Positions 33,801 through 43,058 of a stretch of 64,000 nucleotides of DNA are shown here, in pieces. The position numbers and the translations under genes are program-made. Every line of letters starts with the position of its first letter. Within the stretch, counting starts at the first letter, position 1. The notes beneath the pieces were generated by a model, which saw nothing but the letters and a program-made list of their open reading frames with translations, was not told the DNA's origin and ran no database searches. This DNA comes from Pseudoalteromonas caenipelagi (lineage in GTDB: Bacteria; Pseudomonadota; Gammaproteobacteria; Enterobacterales; Alteromonadaceae): the NCBI RefSeq assembly GCF_013140855.1, contig NZ_JABBPG010000001.1:372001-436000 (forward strand). The letters run 5' to 3'.

Positions 33801-34023
33801 CGATTTTGATAGCTATTCCTTGCTCCGCCTGAATTGGCTCGCCGCTATCGAATACCACCGAAATAGAAATGGTATCGGGCTCTAAGCTTGGGAATGCTTC
33901 TTTACGCAACCCATTTAACGACAGCAATCCAACGATAATCACGCCAAAAAAGAGTAAGTTTGCGGCGACAGGGTTATTCACAAACCAAGCAATAACGCCT
34001 TGAAGTTTGTTATCACGGATCAT
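30814..34023 (-). CDS. RND efflux permease (HAE-1 / AcrB-like)
   Basis: 1069 residues, standard length for an inner-membrane RND pump. First helix NLLFFGVIIVGLLSLNGL; the proton-relay motif GIVVDDAVVIGES in helix 4 with two Asp; second half GAVLGHWLNGLTLSILSLNG and GVVVNDSLLLVSRY. Two large periplasmic loops lie between helices 1-2 and 7-8. Overlaps its fusion protein by four bases and the regulator by eleven. No outer-membrane factor is in the operon, so it must share a TolC-like channel. Substrates unknown. Confidence 0.93.
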   Translation of the reverse strand: MIRDNKLQGVIAWFVNNPVAANLLFFGVIIVGLLSLNGLRKEAFPSLEPDTISISVVFDSGEPIQAEQGIAIKIENALQTVAGIKRITSTSNAQGTHVSVEMQSGYDIDALYQDIQSQVDAINNLPQRSEPAVITKARRQDHVLWLQLYGDVERQTLEQWIVRLKDTLLEKSAIKDLEIKGKAQWEISVEVDEAKLQAYEISLNDIEDAINRESSYAIGTSLYSQNKTVRLKVSEQAYDTKQFESIVVKSFANGGTITLKDIASVKYTQAEDAFILSRYNGYNAAAIQIVMDEYGDVVDIVEQANNIVKQWQSASNMPDGMMITSWLDKSTLITERLSLLLKNAFTGIALVFIVLALFLNLRVALWVAMGLPFVFCGTLFFMTDSFTGLSLNEMTTFGFIMALGIVVDDAVVIGESIYHTRQQNGDSVANTILGTHKVAAATMFGVLTTVVAFVALSNVQGRLGQVYAQFGTIVAIALLLSLIESKLILPSHLAHLDTFKPTKLNFWQSIRAQADKWLNDFNERIYIPVLRYAIEHYLKLLSVFLMVMVLVMSLPFTGAVRVAFFPDVPGDTVSAEITMYNDASAGQIYDNLIRLEQLAQQADSQLRQQYSANQNIADKSYISSLQVLAESDTQGTVTLELNKSSVYSANDLAQLWSVLAGSLEGVKKTKILAKRGMIDNFKVQLKSNNEQQLESAGMALLAKVQAAKGTSGIDHNLDLGEPQYYFELNEQGRALGLDTKTLSMQVLNNFGGDIVQRFQRGENEIKVRVRYPKNKRKTLADIKAAYVRTPSGVTVPLSSIANVHSQYQRAQITRVQGKRSVFISAVIDKDAISPHELIAQLKDTTLDKFAKLYPDVRVEFAGEAQQQQETSDSMVQMFALAMLAIYALLAIPLKSYIQPLIIMTAIPFGVVGAVLGHWLNGLTLSILSLNGILALSGVVVNDSLLLVSRYNQLIKTGKYTCKQAVIESGRSRLRAVILTSVTTFAGLLPLLSETSLQAQFLIPAAAALGYGILFASFITLLLTPALLLIQQDSKQVIMNCINWVRLNYFCDKKNVTVTTVSPQEYRDGV

Positions 34024-35195
34024 AATAATGCACCTTCAATAGTCTGAACATGCATGCCTTCGCTGAAGTGACTAAGCGGTCTTTTTACAACTTGAATGGG
34101 TTTGTTTTTTACGGATTCGATGTAAACATAATCACCGCTTGAAAAAACGTTGCTTGCATCGTATTCATGCAATTTTCCGCTCTCATCAACTGACCATATA
34201 TTTCCTTGTTGAGAGATAGCTGAAGCTGGTAACTTATAGAGTGTATCACGTGCCTCTCCTTTTATAGCGACCTTAACAAAAGTACCGCTGTACAAAGGGA
34301 TTGCTTGTTGCAAAGGACTTTCTACACTAATTACAATAGAACGTAAACGCGTATCAGCATCCAAATGTCTCTCTACCCGAGCCACTTTACCTTCCCAACT
34401 TGTTGTATGATCTAATGTACTAAAGATTGAAGCCGAGTAACCCTGTTTATCGTTTAGATTTGATATAGACTGAGGTAGTTGCAGCCATTGCTCTTCAGAT
34501 AACGGTACTTTAACTTCAACCGTTGAAATACTATGAAGCTGGCCAATAAGTAGACCCGGTTGTACATAACTACCTGGTTGCACAGACACCGCTACCACGA
34601 CGGCATCAAAAGGCGCTTTTATTTTGGTATTGTCTAAATCTCGTTGTGCTTCTTTAACTGCCAGCTTGGCATATTCATATTCAGCCTGCGCAGCTTCCAG
34701 CTGTGGTTTTCGCAAAATTAGTGGGGTCGCTTTTTGACCACCTACCTTGTTTCTTAGCCAATCATTATAGGCGACTTCTCCTTGGCGCTGCTCTTCTTGC
34801 AAGTTAAGTAACGCTTTAGCCTCTTGGGCTTTTGCTTGTGCAAGTTTAACCAAGTAAGGGGTATCATCTATTTTTGCAAGAACGCTGCCTTTTGCTATTC
34901 TTGCACCCGAGACGAAGTTATCGTTCAATTCAACGATTTTGCCACTCACATCACTTTTAAGGCTTAACTCGAACTTCGCTTTTGCTTCGCCAAAGCCAAT
35001 AATTTCTGGCGCGTAGCTAAGTCCCTCAACTTGAATTGTTTCAACTTGAGGCAGCTTACTCAAATTACTGCTAGAAAAGGCTTGAACCGAGTCGCCCGGT
35101 ACACCTGAATTGTTCGCACTAGACACTTGGTTATACAGCAGCACGCTTAAAAATGCGGTGAAACTTAGCACTATAGTTAATAACTTAAATTTCAT
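34020..35195 (-). CDS. RND membrane fusion protein (periplasmic adaptor)
   Basis: 391 residues. N-terminal signal/anchor (LLTIVLSFTAFLSVLLY), lipoyl half IVELNDNFVSGARIAKGSVLAKID, alpha-hairpin AQAKAQEAKALLNLQEEQRQ to AKLAVKEAQRDLDNTKIKAP, second lipoyl half AVVVAVSVQPGSYVQPG, then beta-barrel. First gene of the pump operon (adaptor, pump, regulator, kinase). Confidence 0.92.
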   Translation of the reverse strand: MKFKLLTIVLSFTAFLSVLLYNQVSSANNSGVPGDSVQAFSSSNLSKLPQVETIQVEGLSYAPEIIGFGEAKAKFELSLKSDVSGKIVELNDNFVSGARIAKGSVLAKIDDTPYLVKLAQAKAQEAKALLNLQEEQRQGEVAYNDWLRNKVGGQKATPLILRKPQLEAAQAEYEYAKLAVKEAQRDLDNTKIKAPFDAVVVAVSVQPGSYVQPGLLIGQLHSISTVEVKVPLSEEQWLQLPQSISNLNDKQGYSASIFSTLDHTTSWEGKVARVERHLDADTRLRSIVISVESPLQQAIPLYSGTFVKVAIKGEARDTLYKLPASAISQQGNIWSVDESGKLHEYDASNVFSSGDYVYIESVKNKPIQVVKRPLSHFSEGMHVQTIEGALL

Positions 35196-35424
35196 CAGTT
35201 AAGCCTCTAGTAGGTTTTGTGACTTGCTACGCGTGATGGTGTGTGAACATAAAATAAGGGGGCGTTTTAAAAAGGAATTAAAAAACATGTAACTCGTCTC
35301 CAATGTAATAAGGAGCAAGTATAAATAAGCAGCGGTTAAGGTGAGGTTAAGATGGTAAGTCGTTGAATGTTATAGTGTTACAGTACACCTAGTTAAAACT
35401 AAGTGACTGTAACTAGAAAATAAA

Positions 35425-36129
35425 CTAAGCAATAGAAGCGTTAATTTCCTGCAAGGTAGCAACAGGATCGCTCGCTTGAGTGATAGGTCGACCAATGACT
35501 AAATAGTCACTGCCCGCGGCAACCGCCTTTTGTGGTGTCATAATACGCTTCTGATCACCAGCATCACTGCCTGCAGGTCGTATACCTGGTGTAACCAACT
35601 TAAATGAATCGCCTAATTGAGACTTAAGTAAATGTGCTTCTTGCGCCGAGCATACTACACCATCAAGACCGGCTTCTTGAGCAAGCTTTGCTAGGTAAAC
35701 AACTTGATCTTGGGGCGTTTTTTCAATACCTAAGCGTAGTAACTGACCTTGGTCCATACTTGTAAGTACCGTCACAGCGATGAGCATTGGCGCGTTTTCA
35801 CCATATTTAGCGAGCGCTTCTTTGGCTTTTTGCATCATTTCAAAACCACCGCTGGCATGTACATTCACCATCCATACGCCAAGCTCAGCAGCAGCTGTTA
35901 CCGCCTTTGCGACAGTATTAGGAATATCATGAAATTTCAAATCTAAAAAGACATCAAAGCCTAACGCTACTAACTCTTTAACAAATTCAGGACCAAAGTA
36001 AGTGAACATCTCTTTGCCTACTTTTAATCGGCACTCTGAAGGTGAAAGCTGTTTTACAAAGTTCAGTGCGGCTTGCCTATCGTCGTAATCTAATGCGATA
36101 AGCACTTTTTTATTATCATTTTGAGACAT
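35425..36129 (-). CDS. pyrF: Orotidine 5'-phosphate decarboxylase
   Basis: 234 residues. Last step of UMP synthesis: decarboxylates OMP. Catalytic D-x-K-x-x-D motif in [13 protein letters not shown]; phosphate-binding end VTPGIRPAG and [12 protein letters not shown]. Opening VLIALDYDD. It lies 105 bases downstream of lapB in the same direction, as in many gammaproteobacteria. Confidence 0.97.
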   Translation of the reverse strand: MSQNDNKKVLIALDYDDRQAALNFVKQLSPSECRLKVGKEMFTYFGPEFVKELVALGFDVFLDLKFHDIPNTVAKAVTAAAELGVWMVNVHASGGFEMMQKAKEALAKYGENAPMLIAVTVLTSMDQGQLLRLGIEKTPQDQVVYLAKLAQEAGLDGVVCSAQEAHLLKSQLGDSFKLVTPGIRPAGSDAGDQKRIMTPQKAVAAGSDYLVIGRPITQASDPVATLQEINASIA

Positions 36130-36234
36130 AGTATTCCTACATTGACAGTCGGTTCTAAAATAAAGCGGAACTTACTTTGAGCAGTATTATAACGGAAACT
36201 TTATAACTTGACCTGAGATTTTAGCAAAATCTGA

Positions 36235-37371
36235 TTAATAGCCGTCTAACCCTTTGCTTGGCCCAATTGTTTCCCAATGCTTGCAAGAAGGGCATAGCCA
36301 ATAAAGAGTATGACTTGTAAAACCGCAGTGTTGGCATTGATATTCTGGTTTAGTGGCAATGTAAGAGGTAACGAGCTTATCAATTTCAGATAAAACATCT
36401 TTTATTCTGTGGTTGTTATTACCCAAAAGCTGTAATAGAAAACTAAAGCCTCTGATTGATGGCTCTCGTTTTAAGCTGTCGGTCAGAAACTCTATCGCCT
36501 TTTGTTGTTCTTCGGCCTCTAATAACGCTTGGCAATACTTGATACGAATTAGCACCCCTCCTTTTGGCATTAACTCTTCAATTAAGTCATCAAATTGGTG
36601 TTTTAAATTTAATGCATGATAACTGTGTTCAAGCTCATTAATGTACAGAGGTGCTGTATTGGTGTTCGCCACAATAAGCTTACGCCAATAATATATCGCT
36701 TTAAGATGATCTTGTTTTGAATATGCATCTTTGCCCAATTCATAGAATGGTCGCACGATATTGTGCTCGAGTGCACAGGCTTGTTCCATGAGCTTTGAAT
36801 TATCATCGGCAAGTGCAGTTTCACAATAAAAATTGGCAATTGCCGCAAAATGCTGCTGCTTGGTAAACAATTCACGATGAGATTCATACATATTAATGCC
36901 CTTTCGCCAATCCCGCATTTGCGAATAAAGGTTAATAATAGGGTCTAATGCTTCTACATTGTGATTTTTAACTAATACAACTAGGTGTTCTTCTGCACTA
37001 TCTAAAAGCCCAGCTAAAATATAATCCTGTGCAAGTTCCAAACGGCACGACGCCATATCACTGGCACTTAAATTTGGCTGGTTGAGCAATAGTTCGTGTA
37101 TTTTAATAGCTCTATCTAATTCGCCACGTTTGCGAAATAAAGTAGCTAAAGTGAGGTAGTGCTCAACTGAATCAGCCGACACTTCTAAAAGCTCTATCAG
37201 ATGCTCAAGGCCTTGATCTTCTTCTCTATCAAGTAAGTACTTAAGACCTTTGCTATATTGCGAGGTAATCTGGCGGTTCAGTTCTAGAGCTTGATTTTTT
37301 GCACTATTTTTACCCATTACATAACCGTATGCGGCTGCAACAGGGAGCAATAAAAACAACAGCTCAGTCAT
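36235..37371 (-). CDS. lapB: Lipopolysaccharide assembly protein B
   Basis: 378 residues. An N-terminal anchor helix (LLFLLLPVAAAYGYVMG) is followed by TPR helices (about 60-330), and a C-terminal rubredoxin-like zinc site QCQHCGFTSHTLYWLCPSC. LapB (YciM) links LPS synthesis to FtsH-driven decay of LpxC. It starts two bases after lapA ends, so the two are co-translated. Confidence 0.96.
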   Translation of the reverse strand: MTELLFLLLPVAAAYGYVMGKNSAKNQALELNRQITSQYSKGLKYLLDREEDQGLEHLIELLEVSADSVEHYLTLATLFRKRGELDRAIKIHELLLNQPNLSASDMASCRLELAQDYILAGLLDSAEEHLVVLVKNHNVEALDPIINLYSQMRDWRKGINMYESHRELFTKQQHFAAIANFYCETALADDNSKLMEQACALEHNIVRPFYELGKDAYSKQDHLKAIYYWRKLIVANTNTAPLYINELEHSYHALNLKHQFDDLIEELMPKGGVLIRIKYCQALLEAEEQQKAIEFLTDSLKREPSIRGFSFLLQLLGNNNHRIKDVLSEIDKLVTSYIATKPEYQCQHCGFTSHTLYWLCPSCKHWETIGPSKGLDGY

Positions 37372-37373
37372 GG

Positions 37374-37637
37374 TCAGCGTTCAGCATCAGTTGTCATCTG
37401 CCGATGACTTTTCTTTAGCCGATAGTTTTGCCACTTCAACTTCGAAAATACCGCAACGCTTACCACACACCCAATAAATACACCAATTATAAAACAGACA
37501 CTCATTAAGGTTGATAAGGGTAATGTGCTACTTGCAAAAATATAGTTAACGTTCACTGCGTCTGGATTTTGAGTACCAATTACAAAAGCCAACAAAACTA
37601 AAACTAGCGCCAATCCTTTTTGAACTACCTTAACCAA
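37374..37637 (-). CDS. lapA: Lipopolysaccharide assembly protein A
   Basis: 87 residues (DUF1049 / LapA). Two membrane helices: ALVLVLLAFVIGTQNPDAVN near the start and LSTLMSVCFIIGVFIGCVVS in the middle, then a basic cytoplasmic tail. Works with LapB at the inner membrane in LPS transport and assembly control. Sits between ihfB and lapB. Confidence 0.93.
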   Translation of the reverse strand: MVKVVQKGLALVLVLLAFVIGTQNPDAVNVNYIFASSTLPLSTLMSVCFIIGVFIGCVVSVAVFSKLKWQNYRLKKSHRQMTTDAER

Positions 37638-37658
37638 GTGTTACTCCATATATCTGGT

Positions 37659-37946
37659 TTATTTAAGACTTTCGTTTACGCGATCACGTAATTCTTTACC
37701 AGGCTTAAAGTGAGGTACATATTTACCATCTAACTCTACCGTTTCGCCTGTTTTTGGGTTACGGCCAGTACGAGGTGAGCGATAATGCAATGAGAAACTA
37801 CCAAAGCCACGGATTTCAATACGATCTGAGCTTGATAATGAACCTGCCATTTGTTCAAGAATTTCTTTAACTGAGTTCTCTACATCCTTAACAGGAATAT
37901 GCGCATGTTGCTCTGCTAGTTGTTCTATCAATTCTGACTTTGTCAT
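37659..37946 (-). CDS. ihfB: Integration host factor beta subunit
   Basis: 95 residues of the HU/IHF family. The DNA-intercalating arm signature is [20 protein letters not shown] near 62-81; opening [19 protein letters not shown]. Bends DNA as a heterodimer with IhfA. Downstream of rpsA, separated by a terminator, as in E. coli. Confidence 0.97.
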   Translation of the reverse strand: MTKSELIEQLAEQHAHIPVKDVENSVKEILEQMAGSLSSSDRIEIRGFGSFSLHYRSPRTGRNPKTGETVELDGKYVPHFKPGKELRDRVNESLK

Positions 37947-37961
37947 AATGTTTCCTTAGAT

Positions 37962-37990
37962 AAAAAAGGAAGGGCTAAAGTGCCCTTCCT
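37962..37990 (-). terminator. Terminator between rpsA and ihfB
   Basis: On the minus strand AGGAAGGGC, a six-base loop, GCCCTTCCT, then a T-run of six. Strong intrinsic terminator 16 bases after the rpsA stop; ihfB would need its own promoter or read-through. Confidence 0.88.
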
Positions 37991-38005
37991 ATATAGACTT
38001 ATATA

Positions 38006-39673
38006 TTAGTCTTTTTGAGCGTTTTTGAAAGCTGCTGCCATTGCGTTTTCGAACGCAGGCTCTTCTTTCTTCAACTTCTCAAGAACTTCTTTCTCTTCAG
38101 CTTCGAACATTGCTTTAACTGATAGGCTGATAGTACGGTTCTTACGATCAACACCTACAAATTTAGCTTCAATTTCGTCACCTGCAGAAACAACAGTCGT
38201 TGCATCTTCGATACGCTCTTGAGCGATGTCAGCTACACGAATGTAACCTTCAACACCTTCGATAAGCTCAACAGTTGCGCCTTTCGCGTCAACTTCAGTC
38301 ACTTTACCTTTAACAATAGCACCTTTTTTGTTTGCGTCTAGGTAGTTATTGAAAGGATCTGCTTCGATTTGCTTAACGCCAAGTGAGATACGCTCACGCT
38401 CTGGGTCAACTTGAAGAACGATCGCTGTGATTTCATCGCCTTTCTTGTACTCACGTACTGCTTCTTCACCTGGAGTGTTCCAAGAGATGTCAGAAAGGTG
38501 AACAAGACCGTCAATACCACCGTCAAGACCGATGAAGATACCGAAGTCAGTGATTGACTTGATCTTACCAGTAACTTGGTCGCCTTTGTTTTGAAGACGA
38601 GCAAATTCTTGCCATGGGTTTGCGATACATTGCTTAAGACCTAGAGAAATACGACGACGTTCTTCGTCGATTTCAAGAACCATAACTTCTACAGTGTCGC
38701 CAAGGCTAACAACTTTTGAAGGGTGGATGTTCTTGTTAGTCCAATCCATTTCAGAAACGTGTACTAGACCTTCAACGCCTTCTTCGATTTCTACGAAACA
38801 GCCGTAATCAGTTAGGTTAGTTACACGACCAGAAAGCTTAGCACCTTCTGGGTAACGGCCAGCGATAGCTGCCCATGGATCTTCGCCTAATTGCTTAAGA
38901 CCTAGAGAAACACGAGTCTTCTCTTTGTCAAACTTAAGTACTTTAACAGCGATTTCATCACCAACATTTACGATTTCTGAAGGGTGCTTAACACGCTTCC
39001 ACGCCATGTCTGTAATGTGTAGTAGACCGTCAACGCCACCTAGGTCAACGAACGCACCGTAGTCAGTAAGGTTTTTAACGATACCTTTAACTTCTTGACC
39101 TTCGATAAGGTTTTGAAGAAGCTCTTCACGCTCTTGTGAATTTTCTGATTCGATAACTGCACGACGTGAAACAACTACGTTGTTACGTTTTTGATCAAGC
39201 TTGATTACTTTGAACTCAAGCTCTTTGCCTTCAAGGTGCGCTGTGTCACGTACAGGACGAACATCAACAAGTGAACCAGGTAGGAACGCACGAATAGTAT
39301 CAACTTCAACAGTGAAACCACCTTTAACTTTACCGTTGATAACACCGATAACAGTTTCTTGCTCTTCACAAGCTTTTTCAAGGCGGATCCAAGCTTCGTG
39401 ACGCTTCGCTTTCTCGCGAGAAAGGATAGTTTCACCAAAGCCGTCTTCAATTGCATCTAAAGCTACGTCTACTTCGTCGCCAACAGCAACTTCTAGTTCA
39501 CCAGCAGCATTTTTGAATTGCTCTGCAGGGATAGCACTTTCTGATTTTAAACCAGCATCAACAAGAACAATGTTGTTCTCAATTGAAATAACAGTACCTT
39601 TAACGATAGAGCCTTGCTCTGCTTCAAAACCCTTTAGGCTTTCTTCAAATAACTGCGCAAAATTTTCTGACAT
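38006..39673 (-). CDS. rpsA: 30S ribosomal protein S1
   Basis: 555 residues with six S1 RNA-binding repeats, each with a G-x-V-x-x-(I/L)-x-x-(F/Y)-G core: [112 protein letters not shown]. Full length for a gammaproteobacterial S1. It brings mRNA to the small subunit. Downstream of cmk, the classic order. Confidence 0.98.
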   Translation of the reverse strand: MSENFAQLFEESLKGFEAEQGSIVKGTVISIENNIVLVDAGLKSESAIPAEQFKNAAGELEVAVGDEVDVALDAIEDGFGETILSREKAKRHEAWIRLEKACEEQETVIGVINGKVKGGFTVEVDTIRAFLPGSLVDVRPVRDTAHLEGKELEFKVIKLDQKRNNVVVSRRAVIESENSQEREELLQNLIEGQEVKGIVKNLTDYGAFVDLGGVDGLLHITDMAWKRVKHPSEIVNVGDEIAVKVLKFDKEKTRVSLGLKQLGEDPWAAIAGRYPEGAKLSGRVTNLTDYGCFVEIEEGVEGLVHVSEMDWTNKNIHPSKVVSLGDTVEVMVLEIDEERRRISLGLKQCIANPWQEFARLQNKGDQVTGKIKSITDFGIFIGLDGGIDGLVHLSDISWNTPGEEAVREYKKGDEITAIVLQVDPERERISLGVKQIEADPFNNYLDANKKGAIVKGKVTEVDAKGATVELIEGVEGYIRVADIAQERIEDATTVVSAGDEIEAKFVGVDRKNRTISLSVKAMFEAEEKEVLEKLKKEEPAFENAMAAAFKNAQKD

Positions 39674-39765
39674 ACTAAATACGTCTCATAAATTAATATT
39701 CCAATTAGCAACCATGCTGCATGGGGTAGTTAAAAAAACACAAGCTTCCTGCCAGTGCGAAAAAA

Positions 39766-40479
39766 TTAGAGTAAACGCGATTTCTCGAGCTTTCCTGAAA
39801 CTACTGCGTCGTCAAGTATCGACATTACTTTCATAAATACTTGTTGTGCATCCAGTTGCGTCGTATCGATCACGATTGCATCATCTGCTGGAACAAGCGG
39901 CGCGACTTTGCGATTCATATCGCGATCATCACGAGCTTTAATATCCTCAAGCAGACCACTTAGTGTAACATCTAGACCTTTAGCATTCAACTCTAAGTAG
40001 CGTCTATTAGCCCGCTCTTCAGCGCTTGCTGTAAGATATAACTTAATTTCAGCATCAGGGAAAACCACAGTTCCCATATCTCTTCCATCGGCTATTAAGC
40101 CTTGCTCACTTCGAAAAGCACGCTGGCGACGCAACAGTGCCTCTCTCACTCTGGGCAATGCGGCAACCTTTGACGCTGCAGATCCGACTTTTTCGTCACG
40201 TATCGTGCTACTTACATCTTCGCCTTCTAAAATAACTTTGCTTTTTTTAGAAACAGGATCTATTAAAAATTGCACATCTAAATTGGCTGCTAATGGAACT
40301 AACGCTTCTTCGTTATCCAATGCAATTTGATGGTGTAGAGCTGCAAGGGATAAAACGCGATATATTGCACCGCTGTCCAATACATCCCAATTTAGTTTTT
40401 CAGCTAACAAGCGACAAACTGTTCCTTTGCCTGATCCACTTGGGCCGTCTACGGTGATAACTGGCATAGATGCCGGCAT
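39766..40479 (-). CDS. cmk: Cytidylate kinase
   Basis: 237 residues. P-loop [17 protein letters not shown] at 10-26; CMP-binding [27 protein letters not shown]; lid [12 protein letters not shown] and RDDRDMNR. Phosphorylates CMP and dCMP. A Met5 start (40467) would equally fit. In the aroA-cmk-rpsA order seen in E. coli. Confidence 0.97.
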   Translation of the reverse strand: MPASMPVITVDGPSGSGKGTVCRLLAEKLNWDVLDSGAIYRVLSLAALHHQIALDNEEALVPLAANLDVQFLIDPVSKKSKVILEGEDVSSTIRDEKVGSAASKVAALPRVREALLRRQRAFRSEQGLIADGRDMGTVVFPDAEIKLYLTASAEERANRRYLELNAKGLDVTLSGLLEDIKARDDRDMNRKVAPLVPADDAIVIDTTQLDAQQVFMKVMSILDDAVVSGKLEKSRLL

Positions 40480-40587
40480 TAAAACCTCCTGAAATGCTCA
40501 CCTGAGATAAATCGCGAGTATTATACGCAAGTTAAATGAATTTATCCTTATTAACGTGTAACTTTTTGTTAGATAGACACTAATATG

Positions 40588-40620
40588 AGGGGTTACGCGG
40601 CTTTTCGCAGCATAACCCCT
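40588..40620. repeat. Inverted repeat between aroA and cmk
   Basis: Arms AGGGGTTA and TAACCCCT with a 17-base spacer that can pair partly (GCGGC/GCAGC). Only a weak T tract follows on the minus strand, so it may slow transcription or protect mRNA ends rather than end it. Confidence 0.4.
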
Positions 40621-40630
40621 TTTCATTTAG

Positions 40631-41908
40631 CTAAACACTGATTGAAGATAGAGTGTCAAAATAGGTAGGGAATGTTTTCGCCGTGCAGCCAGGATCATTG
40701 ATAATAACTTCATGACCTCCTACTGCAACCATTGAAAAGCACATTGCAATACGATGGTCATTATACGTGTCTATATCAGTTAGATTAATTGTCTGTGGTG
40801 GCGTAATTTCAATAAAGTCCTCACCTTCGACCACTTCTGCACCAACTTTTCTTAACTCCGTTGCCATCGCAGCTAATCTATCTGTTTCTTTTACACGCCA
40901 ATTATAGATGTTCCTAATTGCCGTAGGACCTTTAGCAAACAAAGCCACTGTGGCTAAAGTCATGGCAGCATCAGGAATGGCATTAGCATCAATATCGACT
41001 CCTTTAAGCTCACCTTTACGGACCACTAGTTTTTCATCATGCCAGTCAATTTGCGCACCGACCTGCTCCATAACACGGGCAAAGCCGATATCACCCTGCA
41101 CACTATTTTTGCCAACGCCGTTTATTTCTACTTCGCCGCCGGCTATAGCTGCTGCAGCAATAAAATAGGATGCAGAGGAAGCATCTCCTTCAACCATAAT
41201 TCTTTGTGGCGATTGGTAAACTTGCCCACCTTTGACGCTAAAGGTTTGATAGTTATCGTTGATGACGTCGACCCCAAATTGCGCCATTACACCGATGGTA
41301 ATATCAATATATGGCTTTGAAACAAGTTCACCTTTAATGGTAACTTTGGTGTCACCTGCAAACAAAGGTGCAGCCATCAGTAAAGCAGTCAAAAACTGAC
41401 TTGAAATACTACCGTCTATTTCTACCTCTCCACCATGAATTGCTTTACCAGCTATACGTAGTGGTGGATAGTCTTTATTCTTTAGATACTCGATGTCAGC
41501 CCCAAGCGCTTGCATTGCGTCGACTAGGTGGCCAATTGGGCGCTCTTCCATACGCGGCTCACCAACCAATTCAAAATGACCCGATGTAGCTGCAAGCACA
41601 GCCGTTAGAGGACGATATGCGGTGCCAGCATTACCCAAAAATAAGGGCTCGTTTGGTGTGTTTAATTTCCCTGCACAGCCTCTAACTGTCGCGACCGTTT
41701 TATCTTCGCTGAGCGTTACTTCGACTCCCATCTGTGCAAGCGCACTTAACATATGCCGAATATCGTCGCTGTCCAACAAGTTATGTACCTGAGTTGTTCC
41801 CTCAGAAAGGGCTGCAAGTAATAAAATGCGATTAGATAAACTTTTAGAGCCAGGTAAAGTGACACTGCCTGACACTTTAGTTATTGGTTTAAGAGTTAAC
41901 TGCTCCAT
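40631..41908 (-). CDS. aroA: 3-phosphoshikimate 1-carboxyvinyltransferase (EPSP synthase)
   Basis: 425 residues, class I length. Shikimate pathway: joins shikimate 3-phosphate and PEP. Seen: [73 protein letters not shown], and [14 protein letters not shown]. The G-N-A-G-T-A motif is the glyphosate-sensitive form. Its ATG overlaps the serC stop by one base (TGATG). Confidence 0.97.
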   Translation of the reverse strand: MEQLTLKPITKVSGSVTLPGSKSLSNRILLLAALSEGTTQVHNLLDSDDIRHMLSALAQMGVEVTLSEDKTVATVRGCAGKLNTPNEPLFLGNAGTAYRPLTAVLAATSGHFELVGEPRMEERPIGHLVDAMQALGADIEYLKNKDYPPLRIAGKAIHGGEVEIDGSISSQFLTALLMAAPLFAGDTKVTIKGELVSKPYIDITIGVMAQFGVDVINDNYQTFSVKGGQVYQSPQRIMVEGDASSASYFIAAAAIAGGEVEINGVGKNSVQGDIGFARVMEQVGAQIDWHDEKLVVRKGELKGVDIDANAIPDAAMTLATVALFAKGPTAIRNIYNWRVKETDRLAAMATELRKVGAEVVEGEDFIEITPPQTINLTDIDTYNDHRIAMCFSMVAVGGHEVIINDPGCTAKTFPTYFDTLSSISV

Positions 41909-42990
41909 CAGCTATGCTCCTTAGCAAATTTATCCATAAATGTAACCAAAGCTTCGATACCGTCAATAGGCATTGCGTTATATATACTCGCTCGCATACC
42001 ACCCACTAAACGGTGGCCTTCTAAGGCTACTAACCCTGACTTTTCAGCTTGCTTTAAAAAAGCATCATTTAACGAGTCATCTTTTAGCCAAAACGGAACA
42101 TTCATTAGTGACCGACAATGCTTAGCAACTTTATTGCTATAAAAATCCGATTTATCGATATAGTCATACAGAATCGCGGCTTTCGTTTCGTTGTGCTTTT
42201 CCATTGCTTTAACTCCACCTGTAGCCTCTAGGTGTTTAAATACTTCAGCGGCGAGATACCAAGCAAACGTAGGTGGAGTGTTATACATGCTGCCTAGCTT
42301 TGCTTCAATCGCATAATCTAGGATAGAAGGACGTGGTAAACCTTCTCTTTCGAGTAAAGCTTTTCTCACAATAACGATACATAGGCCTGAAGGACCTATA
42401 TTTTTTTGTGCGCCAGCATAGATAATATCAAAATCATCAACATTGATTTCACGTGACAAAATAACCGATGACATATCTGCGACTATTGGGGCATTTGGAT
42501 GTTTTGGTACATCAAAAATCTGAATGCCATCGATTGTTTCATTGGGGCAGTAGTGTATAAAAGAAGCATTACTAGGTAGCGGCCACTGCGATACGGGTTT
42601 AATATCAAAAAAACCATCTTTATCACTGCGAATATTGATACCTTCAACATTTGTAAACTTCGCACCTTCTATAGTCGCACCATTGGACCAAATACCGTTT
42701 TCGATATAGATGCCAGGTGCATCATCTAGATGCAAATTAAGCGGCACAGCAGCAAATTGACCTCGGCCACCGCCGTGCATAAACAGCACTTCAAATTCAT
42801 CTGAGATATTCATTAAACGGCGTAAGCTGGCTTCACATTCTTTAACCATTGCTAAAAAAGGTGCAGAACGATGACTAACTTCCATCACCGATACACCTAA
42901 ATTTTGCCAATCTAAAAACTCTTGCTGTGCTTTTTTCATTACCTCAGGTGGTAACATGGCAGGACCTGCACAAAAGTTATATACCGTCAT
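41908..42990 (-). CDS. serC: Phosphoserine aminotransferase
   Basis: 360 residues. Second step of serine synthesis and a step of pyridoxal phosphate synthesis. Seen: [13 protein letters not shown] opening, [16 protein letters not shown], and the PLP-binding Lys in [24 protein letters not shown] lies just before the ATG. Coupled to aroA downstream, as in E. coli. Confidence 0.97.
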   Translation of the reverse strand: MTVYNFCAGPAMLPPEVMKKAQQEFLDWQNLGVSVMEVSHRSAPFLAMVKECEASLRRLMNISDEFEVLFMHGGGRGQFAAVPLNLHLDDAPGIYIENGIWSNGATIEGAKFTNVEGINIRSDKDGFFDIKPVSQWPLPSNASFIHYCPNETIDGIQIFDVPKHPNAPIVADMSSVILSREINVDDFDIIYAGAQKNIGPSGLCIVIVRKALLEREGLPRPSILDYAIEAKLGSMYNTPPTFAWYLAAEVFKHLEATGGVKAMEKHNETKAAILYDYIDKSDFYSNKVAKHCRSLMNVPFWLKDDSLNDAFLKQAEKSGLVALEGHRLVGGMRASIYNAMPIDGIEALVTFMDKFAKEHS

Positions 42991-43026
42991 TATTCCTCAT
43001 TCCTAAACAACTTTATATTTTACCAA

Positions 43027-43053
43027 TAAAAAAAAGCGGCCGAAGCCGCTTTT
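43027..43053 (-). terminator. Terminator of gyrA
   Basis: Minus strand AAAAGCGGC-TTCG-GCCGCTTTT followed by a long T-run (eight). A UUCG tetraloop closes it. It separates gyrA from serC. Confidence 0.92.
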
Positions 43054-43058
43054 ATCAC

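Noticed and set aside
40588..40620. Terminator between aroA and cmk
   Set aside because: The T-rich side faces the plus strand, where no gene reads; on the coding strand the tail is weak. Kept only as an inverted repeat.
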